Counted from the stretch's first letter, positions 27,579-36,915 are shown. The stretch: DNA of 64,000 nt from Mycolicibacterium vaccae NBRC 14118 = CIP 105934 (GCF_001552715.1 NZ_BCRS01000004.1:1-64000), one strand, 5' to 3'. Numbers and translations: made by a program. The notes: generated by a model not told the origin, from the letters alone.

Positions 27579-28753
27579 AGACCGGGCAGCAGGTCGGGAT
27601 CGCCGGGAGTCCAGGTGTTGGTGACCTGCGATCGCGCGCCCATGGCGGCTGCCCTCTCCAGGAGCCGGCCCCCGAGCTCGAGCTGACCCGGCTCCCACGC
27701 CTTGAGTGCCTGCACGATCTCCCCGCCGTGCGCCTGCAGGTGGTCGTGGAGCGCCCACGCGTCGGCGGCCGCTTTGGCCGAGCCGGCGGCGGGATGAGGT
27801 CGTACCGAGAACGCGGCGTCGCCGATGACTGCGATGCGACCCTGGACCATGCCCGGTGTCCCGGTGTCGGAGATGACCTGCAGGAAGGGCTGTTCGGTCG
27901 CGCCGATGACTTCGGCGACGGCGGGGGCCAATTGCTCGGCCGCAGCGGTGCGCATCTCGTTGACGAAGCGCTGCTGCACCGCACCGGGGTGAAGCGATAC
28001 CGGGTTCTCGAAACCCCGGATGTCGGTGGTCAATTCACGCAGGTCATCGCCGTCAGCGACGTTGCGGTACCAGACGTAGTTCAGCAGGCGCCGGCCATGC
28101 TCCAGTTCACCGTCCATGCCGGGGATCGTGTACATCACGGCATGGGTGTGCGGCGCGACGCTGTAGGTGACGGCATCGGCCAGCGCAGCGCGGGTTTCGG
28201 CGGTCACCTGGTCTTCACGGACCGTGCCGCGCCAGCCGACGTAGCCCGAATAGCGCGGGCGCACAGCAGGGTAGAGCAGTTGGCGGCCGGTCGAGGTGAC
28301 CCCGTCGGCGAAGACGACGAGATCGGCTCGCTCGACTCGACCGGTCCCGAAACTGAGCTCGACGCAGTCGGCATCCTGGAGCAGTCCGATGCAGGCCTGG
28401 CCGTGGTGATAGTGCGCGTCACCGAAGTCGTCCAGCAGCGCCCGGTACACGGTTCCCCACGAGGTGCTGCGCCAGTCGAACGCACCCTCGTACTGCACTT
28501 CGTTGGCCGGGCCGAGGTAGCGCAACCAACAACTTGCGACGCTGAGCTCTTCGATCCTGCGGGCGCTGTGACCGTCGAACCATTTCATCGTGGTCGGCTG
28601 CAGGACGATCCCGCCGCCCCGGTTGTCCAGCGGAGTGGGCGTCCGTTCGAAGACGTCGACGTCGAAGCCCAACTGGCGCAGCAACAGTGCGCTCGTGAGC
28701 CCGCCGATCGACCCGCCGACGACGATCGCCCGAGCGCCGGAGTAGTCCGTCAC
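27560..28753 (-). CDS. FAD-dependent monooxygenase, 2,6-dihydroxypyridine hydroxylase-like
   Basis: A 397-residue single-component aromatic hydroxylase. FAD binding: IVVGGSIGGLTSALLL near residue 10. Later motifs: FADGVTSTGRQLL (the GD-like fingerprint region) and VIGDAAFSVRPHPAAGSAKA (second flavin-binding site). Overall it matches 2,6-dihydroxypyridine 3-hydroxylase of nicotine catabolism better than other family members, including the PHPAAGxAKA segment; this comparison is from memory. No other nicotine or pyridine genes are here, so the true substrate may be another hydroxylated heteroaromatic. It overlaps the cyclase end by 19 bp and faces it. Confidence 0.85.
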   Translation of the reverse strand: MTDYSGARAIVVGGSIGGLTSALLLRQLGFDVDVFERTPTPLDNRGGGIVLQPTTMKWFDGHSARRIEELSVASCWLRYLGPANEVQYEGAFDWRSTSWGTVYRALLDDFGDAHYHHGQACIGLLQDADCVELSFGTGRVERADLVVFADGVTSTGRQLLYPAVRPRYSGYVGWRGTVREDQVTAETRAALADAVTYSVAPHTHAVMYTIPGMDGELEHGRRLLNYVWYRNVADGDDLRELTTDIRGFENPVSLHPGAVQQRFVNEMRTAAAEQLAPAVAEVIGATEQPFLQVISDTGTPGMVQGRIAVIGDAAFSVRPHPAAGSAKAAADAWALHDHLQAHGGEIVQALKAWEPGQLELGGRLLERAAAMGARSQVTNTWTPGDPDLLPGLYAPGR

Positions 28754-28788
28754 CGCCCAAGCGTGACAAAGTTCAGGCGGTCACACCG

Positions 28789-28889
28789 TGAGTTTCCGCG
28801 AAACGCCGAAGCTAGGGCGTGTCGGGTGAGTCCAGAGGCGGCGCGGAGTACCCAGTGCTGTCCGGCGGCACCCCGGAATCGTCAGCGCC
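28789..28889. repeat. 101-bp direct repeat, copy B
   Basis: Second copy of the repeat at 25059-25159 (92 of 101 identical, same orientation). It lies between the monooxygenase start and the deoR stop codon. Confidence 0.85.
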
Positions 28890-28932
28890 CGGCTCGGCGC
28901 CGCACGCGGGTCGCCCTGGTGGCAGGCGGGAG
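28812..28932 (-). pseudogene. truncated copy of the 46-aa acidic protein gene
   Basis: The minus strand reads GADDSGVPPDSTGYSAPP and ends in the same DTP-stop as the small gene at 25082. Upstream of the shared part the frame (DSRLPPGRPACGAEP) has no ATG, GTG or TTG before the deoR stop codon at 28933-28935. It is a 5'-deleted duplicate. Confidence 0.6.
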
Positions 28933-29703
28933 TCAGAGACCGGTCAGAATCTCGACACCGCCGGCGACAAAGGAGTCGAGAGTGTCGGAGGGCAGATCCG
29001 GATCAGTGATGATCCCGGTCAGCTCGCTGAGGTCGCACACTTTGAAGGGTGCCCGCGTCATGAACTTGCTCGAATCCGCCAGTGCGTAGCTGCGCTGACT
29101 GTTCTGTAGCACAGTTCGTTTGATGTCGACTTCCTGAAGTTCGAAGTCGGTGAGGCCGGCGCCGATGTCGATGCCGCCGGTGCCGAGGAAGGCGACGTCA
29201 GGATTGACGTCGCGCAGGAACGCCCGTGCGGTGGAACCTGAGATCGACATGTCGCCGCCGCGGACCTTGCCGCCCGGCATGAACACATCGATATCGGATC
29301 CGGAGCTGAGCACCTCGGCGACCCACATTGACGGGGTGATCACCGTGCCGGTGAACGATCCGAGCATCGCCCGCGCCACGGCGATGGCGGTCGTGCCGAT
29401 GTCGACGAAAACCGTGTTGGCGCCGAGAAGCAACTGCGCGGCCGACTCGCCGATCGCATTCTTGGCATCGGCGGCGAGAATCGTGCGATCAGTGAACGAA
29501 GGCTCTTTGTTGCTCGTCCGGACCTCGGCGTGAATAGCTCCGCCGCGGACTCGCTGAAGCTGCCGGGTCTCGTCAAGGGTTCTCAGGTCGCGCCGGACGG
29601 TCTCGACCGAAACGCCGAGCGCCTCCGCTAGTTCGTCACTGGAGATCGACCGACGGGCGGACACGAGCTCGACAATTCTCTCCCGCCGCGTCGCAGCAAG
29701 CAT
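28933..29703 (-). CDS. DeoR family transcriptional regulator
   Basis: A 256-residue sugar-responsive repressor. The N-terminal winged helix-turn-helix is RRERIVELVSARRSISSDEL followed by LGVSVETVRRDLRTL (about 6-45). The DeoR C-terminal sensor domain begins near 75, with VFVDIGTTAIAVAR and FLGTGGIDIGAGLTDFE, the phosphosugar-binding fold. ATG 29703 has a strong AAAGGAGG. It is divergent from the sugar ABC operon, which it probably represses until a phosphorylated sugar made by the FGGY kinase accumulates. The inducer identity is inference. Confidence 0.92.
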   Translation of the reverse strand: MLAATRRERIVELVSARRSISSDELAEALGVSVETVRRDLRTLDETRQLQRVRGGAIHAEVRTSNKEPSFTDRTILAADAKNAIGESAAQLLLGANTVFVDIGTTAIAVARAMLGSFTGTVITPSMWVAEVLSSGSDIDVFMPGGKVRGGDMSISGSTARAFLRDVNPDVAFLGTGGIDIGAGLTDFELQEVDIKRTVLQNSQRSYALADSSKFMTRAPFKVCDLSELTGIITDPDLPSDTLDSFVAGGVEILTGL

Positions 29704-29740
29704 GTAGTCCTCCTTTCCACAGGCAGAAGGAACGGGCTCC

Positions 29741-29770
29741 AGTATCAAAGCGTGCGGATTTATCTGTCAA
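29741..29770 (-). promoter_or_regulatory. promoter of the deoR-type gene
   Basis: On the minus strand, TTGACA (29770-29765) and GATACT (29746-29741) are separated by 18 bp, close to the SigA-type consensus. Transcription would start about 30 bases before the ATG at 29703. Confidence 0.6.
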
Positions 29771-30023
29771 GTACGGGCAAAAACAGGCGCAGAAACGGTG
29801 TCCGCCGCAGGAGCAGGTCCAGCGTGGCGAGACTTTTCCTGACTGTTACGTCCCGTTAATGAACGATCTTGACCGAAAGAGACTGGTGTTGCACACTGTG
29901 TCCTGTCTCACGAGGTCGGCGTGACGCCCACCTCTGGTCGCGGGATGCGTGCCGGGAAGCCGGATGTGTTCAGCAACCCGAAGGCCCGGTGACAGTCCCA
30001 TCAAGCAATTCGGAAGGACAGCG
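29771..30023. other. rest of the divergent deoR / sugar ABC control region
   Basis: With the deoR promoter this completes a 320-bp intergenic region. A TTGACC near 29868 could be a -35 box for the ABC operon, but no clear -10 follows. GGAAGGA before 30024 is the ribosome-binding site of the binding-protein gene. No extra gene seen. Confidence 0.35.
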
Positions 30024-31016
30024 ATGCGAAGGGCAAAAAAGCTCCTGGGGGTGCTGTGCGTAGCGACCGTGAGCTCGGCGTTGGCAGGCTGCGGCGGCGA
30101 TATCGTCTCCGAGGTCGGCGGTAGCAGCGACTGCACGCCTTCGGAAGAGAAGGTCATCGGCTGGGACTGGCCGCTGTCCAGTCTCGAGATCTACAAGCCC
30201 TTCAACGAAAAAGTCAGTCAGATCGCCGAGGAGCGCGGATACCGCACCGTCACCACCACCAACGACGGCGACCTGCAGCAACAGGTGAGTGACCTCGAGG
30301 CGTGGGTAGCGCAGGGGCTCTCAGCGGTCGGGACCTACGCCCTCGAACCTTCGGCCATCGAGCCGATCGGACGCCGCGCTCTGGACAACTGCGTCGGCTT
30401 CGTCAGTTACGGAACGAATCTGAAGAACCAGGATGCTGCGGTGCAGTTCGCCTGGGATCGCAGTGGCGCCGAGCTCGGCATCAACGCCCGCGAGTGGGCG
30501 AGCGCGCACGGTGGTCCCCTCAAGGCGCTGGTGCTCCATGACCGTGACATCACCGCGGGCAAGGAGCGCGACGACGCACTCATGGCGGAGTTCCCCGGTG
30601 CCGCGGGCAATGTCGAGGTCGTGAGCCATCAGCGAGCGGTCGACACCGCCTCTGGAGAGTCGGTCACCTCCACAGTGCTGCAAGCCCATCCCGACCTGAA
30701 CATGGTCCTCGCCTACAACGACGATGTCGCCATCGGTGCACGCCAGGCGTTCATCAACGCCGGCTTCGCCCCGAACGACCCGAACGTCTACATCGGTGGC
30801 CAGGACGGTTCCCCGTCCGCTCTTCGGCTTCTCCAGGAGGACGGCATCTTCCGGGCGTCTTCGGCGGTGAACTTCGGTGACCTCACGTCCACCGTGGCGA
30901 ACACCATCGTCGACGTCGCGGAAGGCATCGAGCCGGAGTACGGCCCGCTGGACTTCTCAGTCCTGACTTCCGCTGATCCGGATCAGGTGTCCGAGTTCCT
31001 GGCCGCATACAACTGA
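30024..31016 (+). CDS. sugar ABC transporter substrate-binding lipoprotein
   Basis: A 330-residue ribose-type (cluster B, Peripla_BP_4) binding protein. The signal peptide ends in the lipobox LAGC with lipidated Cys23, anchoring it outside the membrane. The mature domain shows GWDWPLSSLEIYKPFN and repeats of the two-lobe fold (ALVLHDRDITAGKERDDALM, LAYNDDVAIGARQAF, IGGQDGSPSALRLL). ATG 30024 follows GGAAGGA; an in-frame ATG at 29949 would break the signal peptide. First gene of a transport operon with an ATPase and permease. Substrate is probably a pentose, hexose or polyol, not determinable. Confidence 0.92.
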   Translation: MRRAKKLLGVLCVATVSSALAGCGGDIVSEVGGSSDCTPSEEKVIGWDWPLSSLEIYKPFNEKVSQIAEERGYRTVTTTNDGDLQQQVSDLEAWVAQGLSAVGTYALEPSAIEPIGRRALDNCVGFVSYGTNLKNQDAAVQFAWDRSGAELGINAREWASAHGGPLKALVLHDRDITAGKERDDALMAEFPGAAGNVEVVSHQRAVDTASGESVTSTVLQAHPDLNMVLAYNDDVAIGARQAFINAGFAPNDPNVYIGGQDGSPSALRLLQEDGIFRASSAVNFGDLTSTVANTIVDVAEGIEPEYGPLDFSVLTSADPDQVSEFLAAYN

Positions 31017-31029
31017 GAGTCGCCCCCCG

Positions 31030-32559
31030 ATGGCCCTGTCTCTGACGAACATCCACAAGTCGTACTCCGCAAATCCTGTCCTGAAAGGAGTGGACTTCGA
31101 GGTCCGTGCGGGAGAGGTCCACGCTTTGCTCGGACCGAACGGGGCCGGCAAGTCGACTCTGATCAAGTGCATCGGCGGTGCCACCGCCATCACAAGTGGC
31201 ACCGCCGAGCTTGACGGCGAAGCCCTTGAAGATCTCACGCCGTCAAAGGCTTTCGACGCGGGAATCGTCACGATTCATCAGCACCTCAGCCTGATCGACA
31301 CGATCAGCGTGGTCGACAACATGTTCTTCGGCGACGAGTTGACGACCTTCGGGATCATCAATCGCGCGAAGCAGAATCGGATCGCACGGGAGTTGTTGGC
31401 GCAGCACGGCATCAACGCCACTCCCGGCACGATAGTCGGGGACCTGTCCATCGGGGTGCGCCAACAGATCGAGATCGCGAAGGCCTGGAACAGGACGTCG
31501 ATCAAGGTGCTGATCCTCGACGAGCCGACCGCGGCGATCTCGGCGAGAGAGACCGAAATCCTCTTCGAGAAGGTCAAATCGCTGCGCGACAGCGGGGTGG
31601 CGATCATCTACACCACGCATCGCATGGCGGAGGTGTTCCGGATCGCTGATCGCGTCACCGTGATCAACTCCGGTGTGGTCGCGCTCAGCGGCCGGACCGA
31701 GGACCTCGCCGCGTCAGACATCCTGGAAGCCATTTCGGCGGGATCCGGCCAACCGCTCGCCGCCCGCGCCGGGCAGGCGCGAACGTTCGAGCGCACGGCG
31801 GTCTCCGTCACCGACGGTGCCGGCCCCCGATTCGGCCCGGTGAGCTTCTCCGTCGGTGTGGGCGAGATCGTCGGGCTGTTCGGCGCAGTCGGCTCCGGAC
31901 GAACCTCGCTCTTGGAGAGCGTGATCGGAAGCTACGGCGCCGGCGCCATGTCCGGTCGCATCGAGCTCGACGGCAGCGCCTACCGGCCGAAGTCGCCGGA
32001 GCACGCGTTCAAGCGGGGGATCAGGTTCGTCGCGTCGGACCGGGCGACCCAAGGACTGTGGTCGACGCTGACCGCCCAGGAGAACGTGCTCATGCCGAGG
32101 TACAAGCGACTCTCGAAGCTGGGGATCCGCAGACCTGCGGCGGAGCGGCGCGAATTCCACCAGATTGCCGAGGAACTCGCTCTCCAACCGCCGGATCCGC
32201 GGATGACCGCCGAAGAGTTTTCCGGCGGAAATCAGCAGAAGATCGTGGTCGGCCGGACCGGATTGGGATCCGCTCCCATCCGGCTTCTGATACTCGACGA
32301 GCCCACCCAGGGCGTGGACATCGGTGCCCGGGCGCGAATCTACGACTACATCAGGGATCTCATGAAGAAGCACGACTGCGGATGTCTCGTGGCGTCATCC
32401 GAGCCGGACGAGATCCTGCAGCTCTGCGACCGCGTGCTGGTGATGGATGACGGGCGGATCGAAAGAGAGCTTGCCGGTCAGGAAATGTCCGAACAGAACA
32501 TGATGCTGGCCGCACACCAGTTCGTGGGCGTGACTGCCCAAGGAGCAGAAAATGAGTAA
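31030..32559 (+). CDS. sugar ABC transporter ATP-binding protein (RbsA type)
   Basis: A 509-residue fused double ATPase. Domain 1: Walker A GPNGAGKST at 35-43, signature-like LSIGVRQQIEIAKA, Walker B VLILDEPTAAI. Domain 2: a degenerate Walker A GAVGSGRTS near 285, signature FSGGNQQKIVVGR, Walker B LLILDEPTQGVD. This is the RbsA/MglA pattern, where the second site is often catalytically weaker. It starts 13 bp after the binding-protein stop and overlaps the permease start by 8 bp, so the three are translated together. Confidence 0.95.
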   Translation: MALSLTNIHKSYSANPVLKGVDFEVRAGEVHALLGPNGAGKSTLIKCIGGATAITSGTAELDGEALEDLTPSKAFDAGIVTIHQHLSLIDTISVVDNMFFGDELTTFGIINRAKQNRIARELLAQHGINATPGTIVGDLSIGVRQQIEIAKAWNRTSIKVLILDEPTAAISARETEILFEKVKSLRDSGVAIIYTTHRMAEVFRIADRVTVINSGVVALSGRTEDLAASDILEAISAGSGQPLAARAGQARTFERTAVSVTDGAGPRFGPVSFSVGVGEIVGLFGAVGSGRTSLLESVIGSYGAGAMSGRIELDGSAYRPKSPEHAFKRGIRFVASDRATQGLWSTLTAQENVLMPRYKRLSKLGIRRPAAERREFHQIAEELALQPPDPRMTAEEFSGGNQQKIVVGRTGLGSAPIRLLILDEPTQGVDIGARARIYDYIRDLMKKHDCGCLVASSEPDEILQLCDRVLVMDDGRIERELAGQEMSEQNMMLAAHQFVGVTAQGAENE

Positions 32560-33568
32560 TGACACCACCACGCTGACCAAGACATCGGCAGTAGGTGCCC
32601 TGCGGGGTGACCTGGTGCAGCGCGTGATTCGCTACGTGCTCTTCGCAGGCTTCATCGCCATGGTGATCTTCTTCTCCGTGGCCGCGCCCCGGTTCCTCAC
32701 CTACGGCAACATCATCAACATCGCTCTGTCGAGCGCGATCCTGTTGATCATCTCCGTGCCCTTCGCGCTCGTGGTGATCACCGGGAAGGTCGATCTGTCC
32801 GTCGGCTCGACGCTGGGCCTTTCGGGCGTGGTGACGGGCGTACTGATCACCGGCGGAACCGACTGGCTGACAGCGGCGGTCCTCGGCATCGTCGTGGGGG
32901 CGCTCGTCGGCGCGGCCAACGGCGCGATGATCTCGGTACTCAACCTTTCGCCCATCGTGGTGACGCTCGGCATGCTGCAGGTGGTCCGCGGTATCGCCGA
33001 GCGCGTCACGACCCAGCCCCCGTCCGGTTTCGGGGGCGGCATGGCGTTCCTCGGCCGCGGAACGTTGTTCGGGATCCCTGTCCTGGTCGGCATCGCCCTG
33101 CTCGTTCTGGCCGCGGGAATCGTGTTCCTGCACTTCAGTGCCTCGGGCCGGCACGTCTACGGGCTGGGCGTGAACACCGAAGCAACCTTCCTGTCGGGCA
33201 TCAACACCCGACGGCTGTCGTTTATGACCTTTGTCGCTGTGGGCGCCGCCGCTGGGCTCGGGGGAGTCCTCCTTGCCGCCCGCCTCGATTCGGCACCGCC
33301 GACCACCCTCGGTGACGGCCTCGAACTCCAGGTCCTGACTGCCGTGCTCCTCGGTGGCATCGCCTTCAACGGCGGACGCGGAACCATGTTCGGCGTCGTG
33401 CTGGGCGTCGCGTTCCTCGGCGTGCTGCAGAACGGACTGCTGCTGCTCAACGTCAGCACGAGCGGCCAGAAGCTGGCCACCGGTGCGGTGCTGCTGATCG
33501 CCGCCGGTCTGGAGGAGTTCGGTCTCAAGCGCGGACGCATGCGGGCGCTGATCAAACGTTCAGCATGA
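32552..33568 (+). CDS. sugar ABC transporter permease (RbsC type)
   Basis: A 338-residue membrane protein with about 8-10 hydrophobic helices, of the BPD_transp_2 family that pairs with RbsA-type ATPases. Characteristic text: GKVDLSVGSTLGLSGV near 76-91, LNLSPIVVTLGMLQVVRGIA, ASGRHVYGLGVNTEATFLSGI and VLLGGIAFNGGRGT. The start overlaps the ATPase gene by 8 bp. One permease gene implies a homodimer in the membrane. Confidence 0.94.
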   Translation: MSNDTTTLTKTSAVGALRGDLVQRVIRYVLFAGFIAMVIFFSVAAPRFLTYGNIINIALSSAILLIISVPFALVVITGKVDLSVGSTLGLSGVVTGVLITGGTDWLTAAVLGIVVGALVGAANGAMISVLNLSPIVVTLGMLQVVRGIAERVTTQPPSGFGGGMAFLGRGTLFGIPVLVGIALLVLAAGIVFLHFSASGRHVYGLGVNTEATFLSGINTRRLSFMTFVAVGAAAGLGGVLLAARLDSAPPTTLGDGLELQVLTAVLLGGIAFNGGRGTMFGVVLGVAFLGVLQNGLLLLNVSTSGQKLATGAVLLIAAGLEEFGLKRGRMRALIKRSA

Positions 33569-33598
33569 TGTGGGGCCTCCGGTGAAAAGGCGGCGCCG

Positions 33599-35089
33599 AT
33601 GACAACGGCAGTGTCGCTCGACTTCGGCACCTCGTCGCTCAAAGTGGCTGTCACCGATACCAACAGGGGCGTGCTCGGCGAAGCGGATCGCGAGTACGCC
33701 ATCCGGCAGCCGTTCCCGACCTGGGCGGAACAGGACCCCGCCGAACTGTGGGACCTTGCCGGCGAGGCGTGCCGGGAGGCAGTGGCGGGCAGTGCGATAT
33801 CGCCCGCTGAGGTCGACGCGGTCGTCATCGTCGCGCCGTGGAAAGCGGTGATCCCGGTGTCGGCCAACGGTGACGTGTTGTGCGACGGCATCATCTGGCT
33901 CGACGGGCGTGCATCGGAGGAAGGGGCCGCGGTGTCGCACCGCTATGGCCTCGAATCGATTGGTGGGCAGTCCTACTGGCCCCGGTTGTTGTGGCTGCGG
34001 ACGCACCGCCCGGACCTCTGGCAGCGGGCGGCGTGGCTCATGGGGCTGCCGACCTACTTCAAGTGGCGTGCCACCGGGGAGGTCGTGACCGACCCCAGCG
34101 ACGACTTTTTCCGGCACCCGGAACGTCCACTGACCGGTTTCGGTGAACGGCTGGCCCGGGACTTCGGATTCGGCACTGACACAGAGAAATTCGCACCCGT
34201 CCGGCCGTGTACGGACGTGATCGGTGAGCTGACGCAGGCGGGCGCGTCCCATCTGGGCCTGAACTCCGGAACCCGGGTCGTCAACGGATTCGGCGATCTT
34301 CCCGCAGTCACGCTCGGCACCACCGGATTCTCCAGGAATGCCGCGCACATCTATTTCGGAACGTCGTCGTGGCTCACCGTGGTCACACACGACGGCCAGA
34401 GTCTGGACGCGCCGCTGGCATTCACCTTCGACGAGTCCGTCGGTGGCGCAGTGTTTCCCCTGCAGACAGGCATGCGCGCCTACAACTGGATCACCGACCA
34501 GGTGTTCAAGGATCTGGCCCCGGCAGGCACGCCTGCCTATTACGCAGAGATCAACCGGCAGGTCGCCGAGATCCCCGCGGGATCGGACAATCTGCTGGCG
34601 ACCCATTGGCTGGCCGGCGAGCTTGCTCCGCTTGCGAAGAGCGCCAAAGGAGTGTTCCTCAACCTCACCGCGAGCCATGACCGCCGCCACATGGTGCGCG
34701 CGGTGATGGAGAGCATCTGTTACACCCACCGCCGGCACGTCGAAGAGCTGTCCAGTCGGCACGGACTCGAGTTGACAGAGGTCGTCGCTGTCGGCGGCGG
34801 GGCGCTCAACGAGGTGCTGATGCAGATGCTCGCAGATGTCCTGCAGCGAGACGTCGTGGTCCCGAACGGCGCGCGCCACGCCGGAACGCGCGGTGCCCAC
34901 ATCTGCGCCGAGTCCGCGATTGCGGGTGCTGCCGAACCCGTGCCGTTTCCGGACCCGATCGAAGCGCGCAGGTTCCGGCCCGATCCGTCGAACGCGCCCG
35001 AGTACGACCGGATGTACCAGCTTTACCTGAAGATCTTTCCCGCATTGAGAGCGCTCTTCGCTGAGCTCAACCCCACAGAAGGACCGTGA
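33599..35089 (+). CDS. FGGY family carbohydrate kinase
   Basis: A 496-residue sugar kinase with two actin-like domains. The N-terminal ATP loop is SLDFGTSSLKVAVTD, then AEQDPAELW and IIWLDGRASEEG (substrate region, near 100). The second domain has YFGTSSWLTVVTHDG near 255 and the adenosine segment AVGGGALNEVLMQMLADVL near 400. It resembles xylulokinase and related enzymes. It phosphorylates the sugar brought in by the upstream ABC system, 30 bp away. The precise sugar cannot be assigned. Confidence 0.9.
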   Translation: MTTAVSLDFGTSSLKVAVTDTNRGVLGEADREYAIRQPFPTWAEQDPAELWDLAGEACREAVAGSAISPAEVDAVVIVAPWKAVIPVSANGDVLCDGIIWLDGRASEEGAAVSHRYGLESIGGQSYWPRLLWLRTHRPDLWQRAAWLMGLPTYFKWRATGEVVTDPSDDFFRHPERPLTGFGERLARDFGFGTDTEKFAPVRPCTDVIGELTQAGASHLGLNSGTRVVNGFGDLPAVTLGTTGFSRNAAHIYFGTSSWLTVVTHDGQSLDAPLAFTFDESVGGAVFPLQTGMRAYNWITDQVFKDLAPAGTPAYYAEINRQVAEIPAGSDNLLATHWLAGELAPLAKSAKGVFLNLTASHDRRHMVRAVMESICYTHRRHVEELSSRHGLELTEVVAVGGGALNEVLMQMLADVLQRDVVVPNGARHAGTRGAHICAESAIAGAAEPVPFPDPIEARRFRPDPSNAPEYDRMYQLYLKIFPALRALFAELNPTEGP

Positions 35090-35093
35090 CACC

Positions 35094-36608
35094 ATGCGCG
35101 TGTTGTTGACCGAATTCCGCCAGGAGAGCAACAGTTTCTCTCCCGTGACTTCCGACCTGGATTTCTGGCGCGCGAACGGCTGGACGCTGACGGCGGCGGA
35201 GCTCCCCGCCAAACACGCCGGCGGGCACACCGCACTCGGCGGAATGATGGCTGTGCTGGAGCAGTCGGCGGGTCCGGATCTCGAGATGGTCTTCGGGCCC
35301 GGCTTCTACGCCCAGAGCGGAGGGCCGGTAACCCCTGAGGTCGTCGAGGAATACCTGACTCAGCTCGATTCGGCCTTTGACGCGGCGGGCAGTCTGGACG
35401 CCGTCCTGATCTCGTTCCACGGGGCGCTGCAGTCGACGGTCTCCGATGACGTCGAGTCCGATGTGCTGCGCCGGGTGCGGGAACGGGTCGGCCCGAGCTG
35501 CCTCATCGGAGTGTCGACAGATCTTCATGCCTTCGTCACGCAGGATCTCATCGAGCAGGTCGACGTCCTCTGCGGGTATCAGACCTACCCGCATGTGGAC
35601 CTGGTCGAGACCGGGGCGCGGGCCGCCTCGCTCCTGCTGGACCTGCACAACGGAGCACCGCTGTACGGCGGCTACGCGGCGATCCCCATGATGGTTCCGG
35701 CTGCGGCCTACACGACGGGCGTGGGGCCGTTCGGCGACCTGGTCTCGCACGCGCACAGTCTGGTGGCCGACGGCACGCTCGAAGACTTCAGCGTCTACCA
35801 GATTCAGCCGTGGCTGGACGTGGAGCGCCCCAGTTCCGCGGTCGTCGTCTACTCGAAGTCCCAGGAGCACGCCGAGGAGGCGGCCGCCGAGCTGGCGACC
35901 CGGTTGTACGCGATGCGCCGTGACCTCAAGGCGGACCTGCACTCGATCGAAGAGATCGCCGCGCGCGCGGCCGCGCCCGAGTCGAGCAAGCCGGTCATCC
36001 TCGTCGACTCGGCCGACTCGTCCAATGCCGGCGCCCCCGGCGACAGTGCGGCAGTGCTCGGTGTCCTCAACAGCTCCTTCCCGGGGCTGCGCGCAGCCAC
36101 GATCATCGCCGATCCAGCCGCGGTGGAAGCGGCGTTCGCCGCCGGTGTCGGTGCCACACAGACGTTTACACTGGGCGGCACCGTGGACCCCCGAGCGGTG
36201 CCGGTGACGGTCGAGGGGCGCGTCCGGTCGCTGCACGACGGCGGCTTCGACGTCGAGGGGCAGGGCAGCGCGGGCAGGCACATCGAGCTCGGGCGTACGG
36301 CGGTGTTACGCGTCGGCGAGGTCGACGTCCTGGTGTGTCACACCATTTCCGGCAACGGCGACCCGCAGCTGTACCGCGCCTTCGGAATCGACCAGAAGAT
36401 GTACGACCTGGTGGTGGTGAAGGCCAACACGTCGTTCCGCGCCGGATACGAGCCGTTCGCCGGTGAGATCTACCTGGCGGACACTCCGGGTGCGGCTGCG
36501 TCGGACATCCAGACCTTGCCGTTCAAGAAGTCTCATCTCCACGCGTTCCCGTGGGTGGACCGTGCCGAGTTCACACCGGAGGTGTTGGTGCGCAGGCTCG
36601 GCGGGTGA
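35094..36608 (+). CDS. M81 family metallopeptidase (MlrC-like)
   Basis: A 504-residue member of peptidase family M81, whose namesake MlrC cleaves linear microcystin peptides. The predicted zinc ligands are in place with the same spacing as MlrC: His109 (FHGAL), Asp143 and His145 (TDLHAF), and His167 (YPHVD). The C-terminal domain contains HTISGNGDPQLYRAFGID. ATG 35094 follows AGAAGGA, four bases after the kinase stop, so it is the last gene of the sugar operon. A peptidase or amidohydrolase in a sugar kinase operon suggests the imported compound carries an amide bond. Real substrate unknown. Confidence 0.88.
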   Translation: MRVLLTEFRQESNSFSPVTSDLDFWRANGWTLTAAELPAKHAGGHTALGGMMAVLEQSAGPDLEMVFGPGFYAQSGGPVTPEVVEEYLTQLDSAFDAAGSLDAVLISFHGALQSTVSDDVESDVLRRVRERVGPSCLIGVSTDLHAFVTQDLIEQVDVLCGYQTYPHVDLVETGARAASLLLDLHNGAPLYGGYAAIPMMVPAAAYTTGVGPFGDLVSHAHSLVADGTLEDFSVYQIQPWLDVERPSSAVVVYSKSQEHAEEAAAELATRLYAMRRDLKADLHSIEEIAARAAAPESSKPVILVDSADSSNAGAPGDSAAVLGVLNSSFPGLRAATIIADPAAVEAAFAAGVGATQTFTLGGTVDPRAVPVTVEGRVRSLHDGGFDVEGQGSAGRHIELGRTAVLRVGEVDVLVCHTISGNGDPQLYRAFGIDQKMYDLVVVKANTSFRAGYEPFAGEIYLADTPGAAASDIQTLPFKKSHLHAFPWVDRAEFTPEVLVRRLGG

Positions 36609-36915
36609 GCTGCGCGGCCCGAGGGCAGAGCCACACGAGGTCCAACCAAATGGCGTCGGCACCGCCGCTGCTATCCGGCAATCGGTGCTCGCGCAGAGTA
36701 TTCGGAGCGCGCCCCTCGACGCCCCGGCTGTGAGTCGGATCCGAACGAAGAGTTTCTTGACGGCGCCGGGCCGCCCGAGCGCAGCGAGGAACCCGATCCG
36801 AAGGTGGCCGGGCTGGGACTAGGAAGAGTTCAACCTGGTTGGACGCACACGGGCTCGCCACTCTGGGCAGGTACGTCCCCGACCTGACCGGTGGGCGCGA
36901 GACGAAAGGTCTTCC
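36609..36915. other. intergenic stretch before the methyltransferase
   Basis: About 307 bp without a supported gene. A TTGACG at about 36758 has no recognisable -10 partner. GAAAGG near 36903 is the ribosome-binding site of the next gene. Confidence 0.3.

Noticed and set aside
27143..29089. 648-codon plus-strand frame opposite the dihydroxypyridine-hydroxylase-like gene
   Set aside because: Antisense shadow; composition dominated by Arg, Gly and Val without domains.
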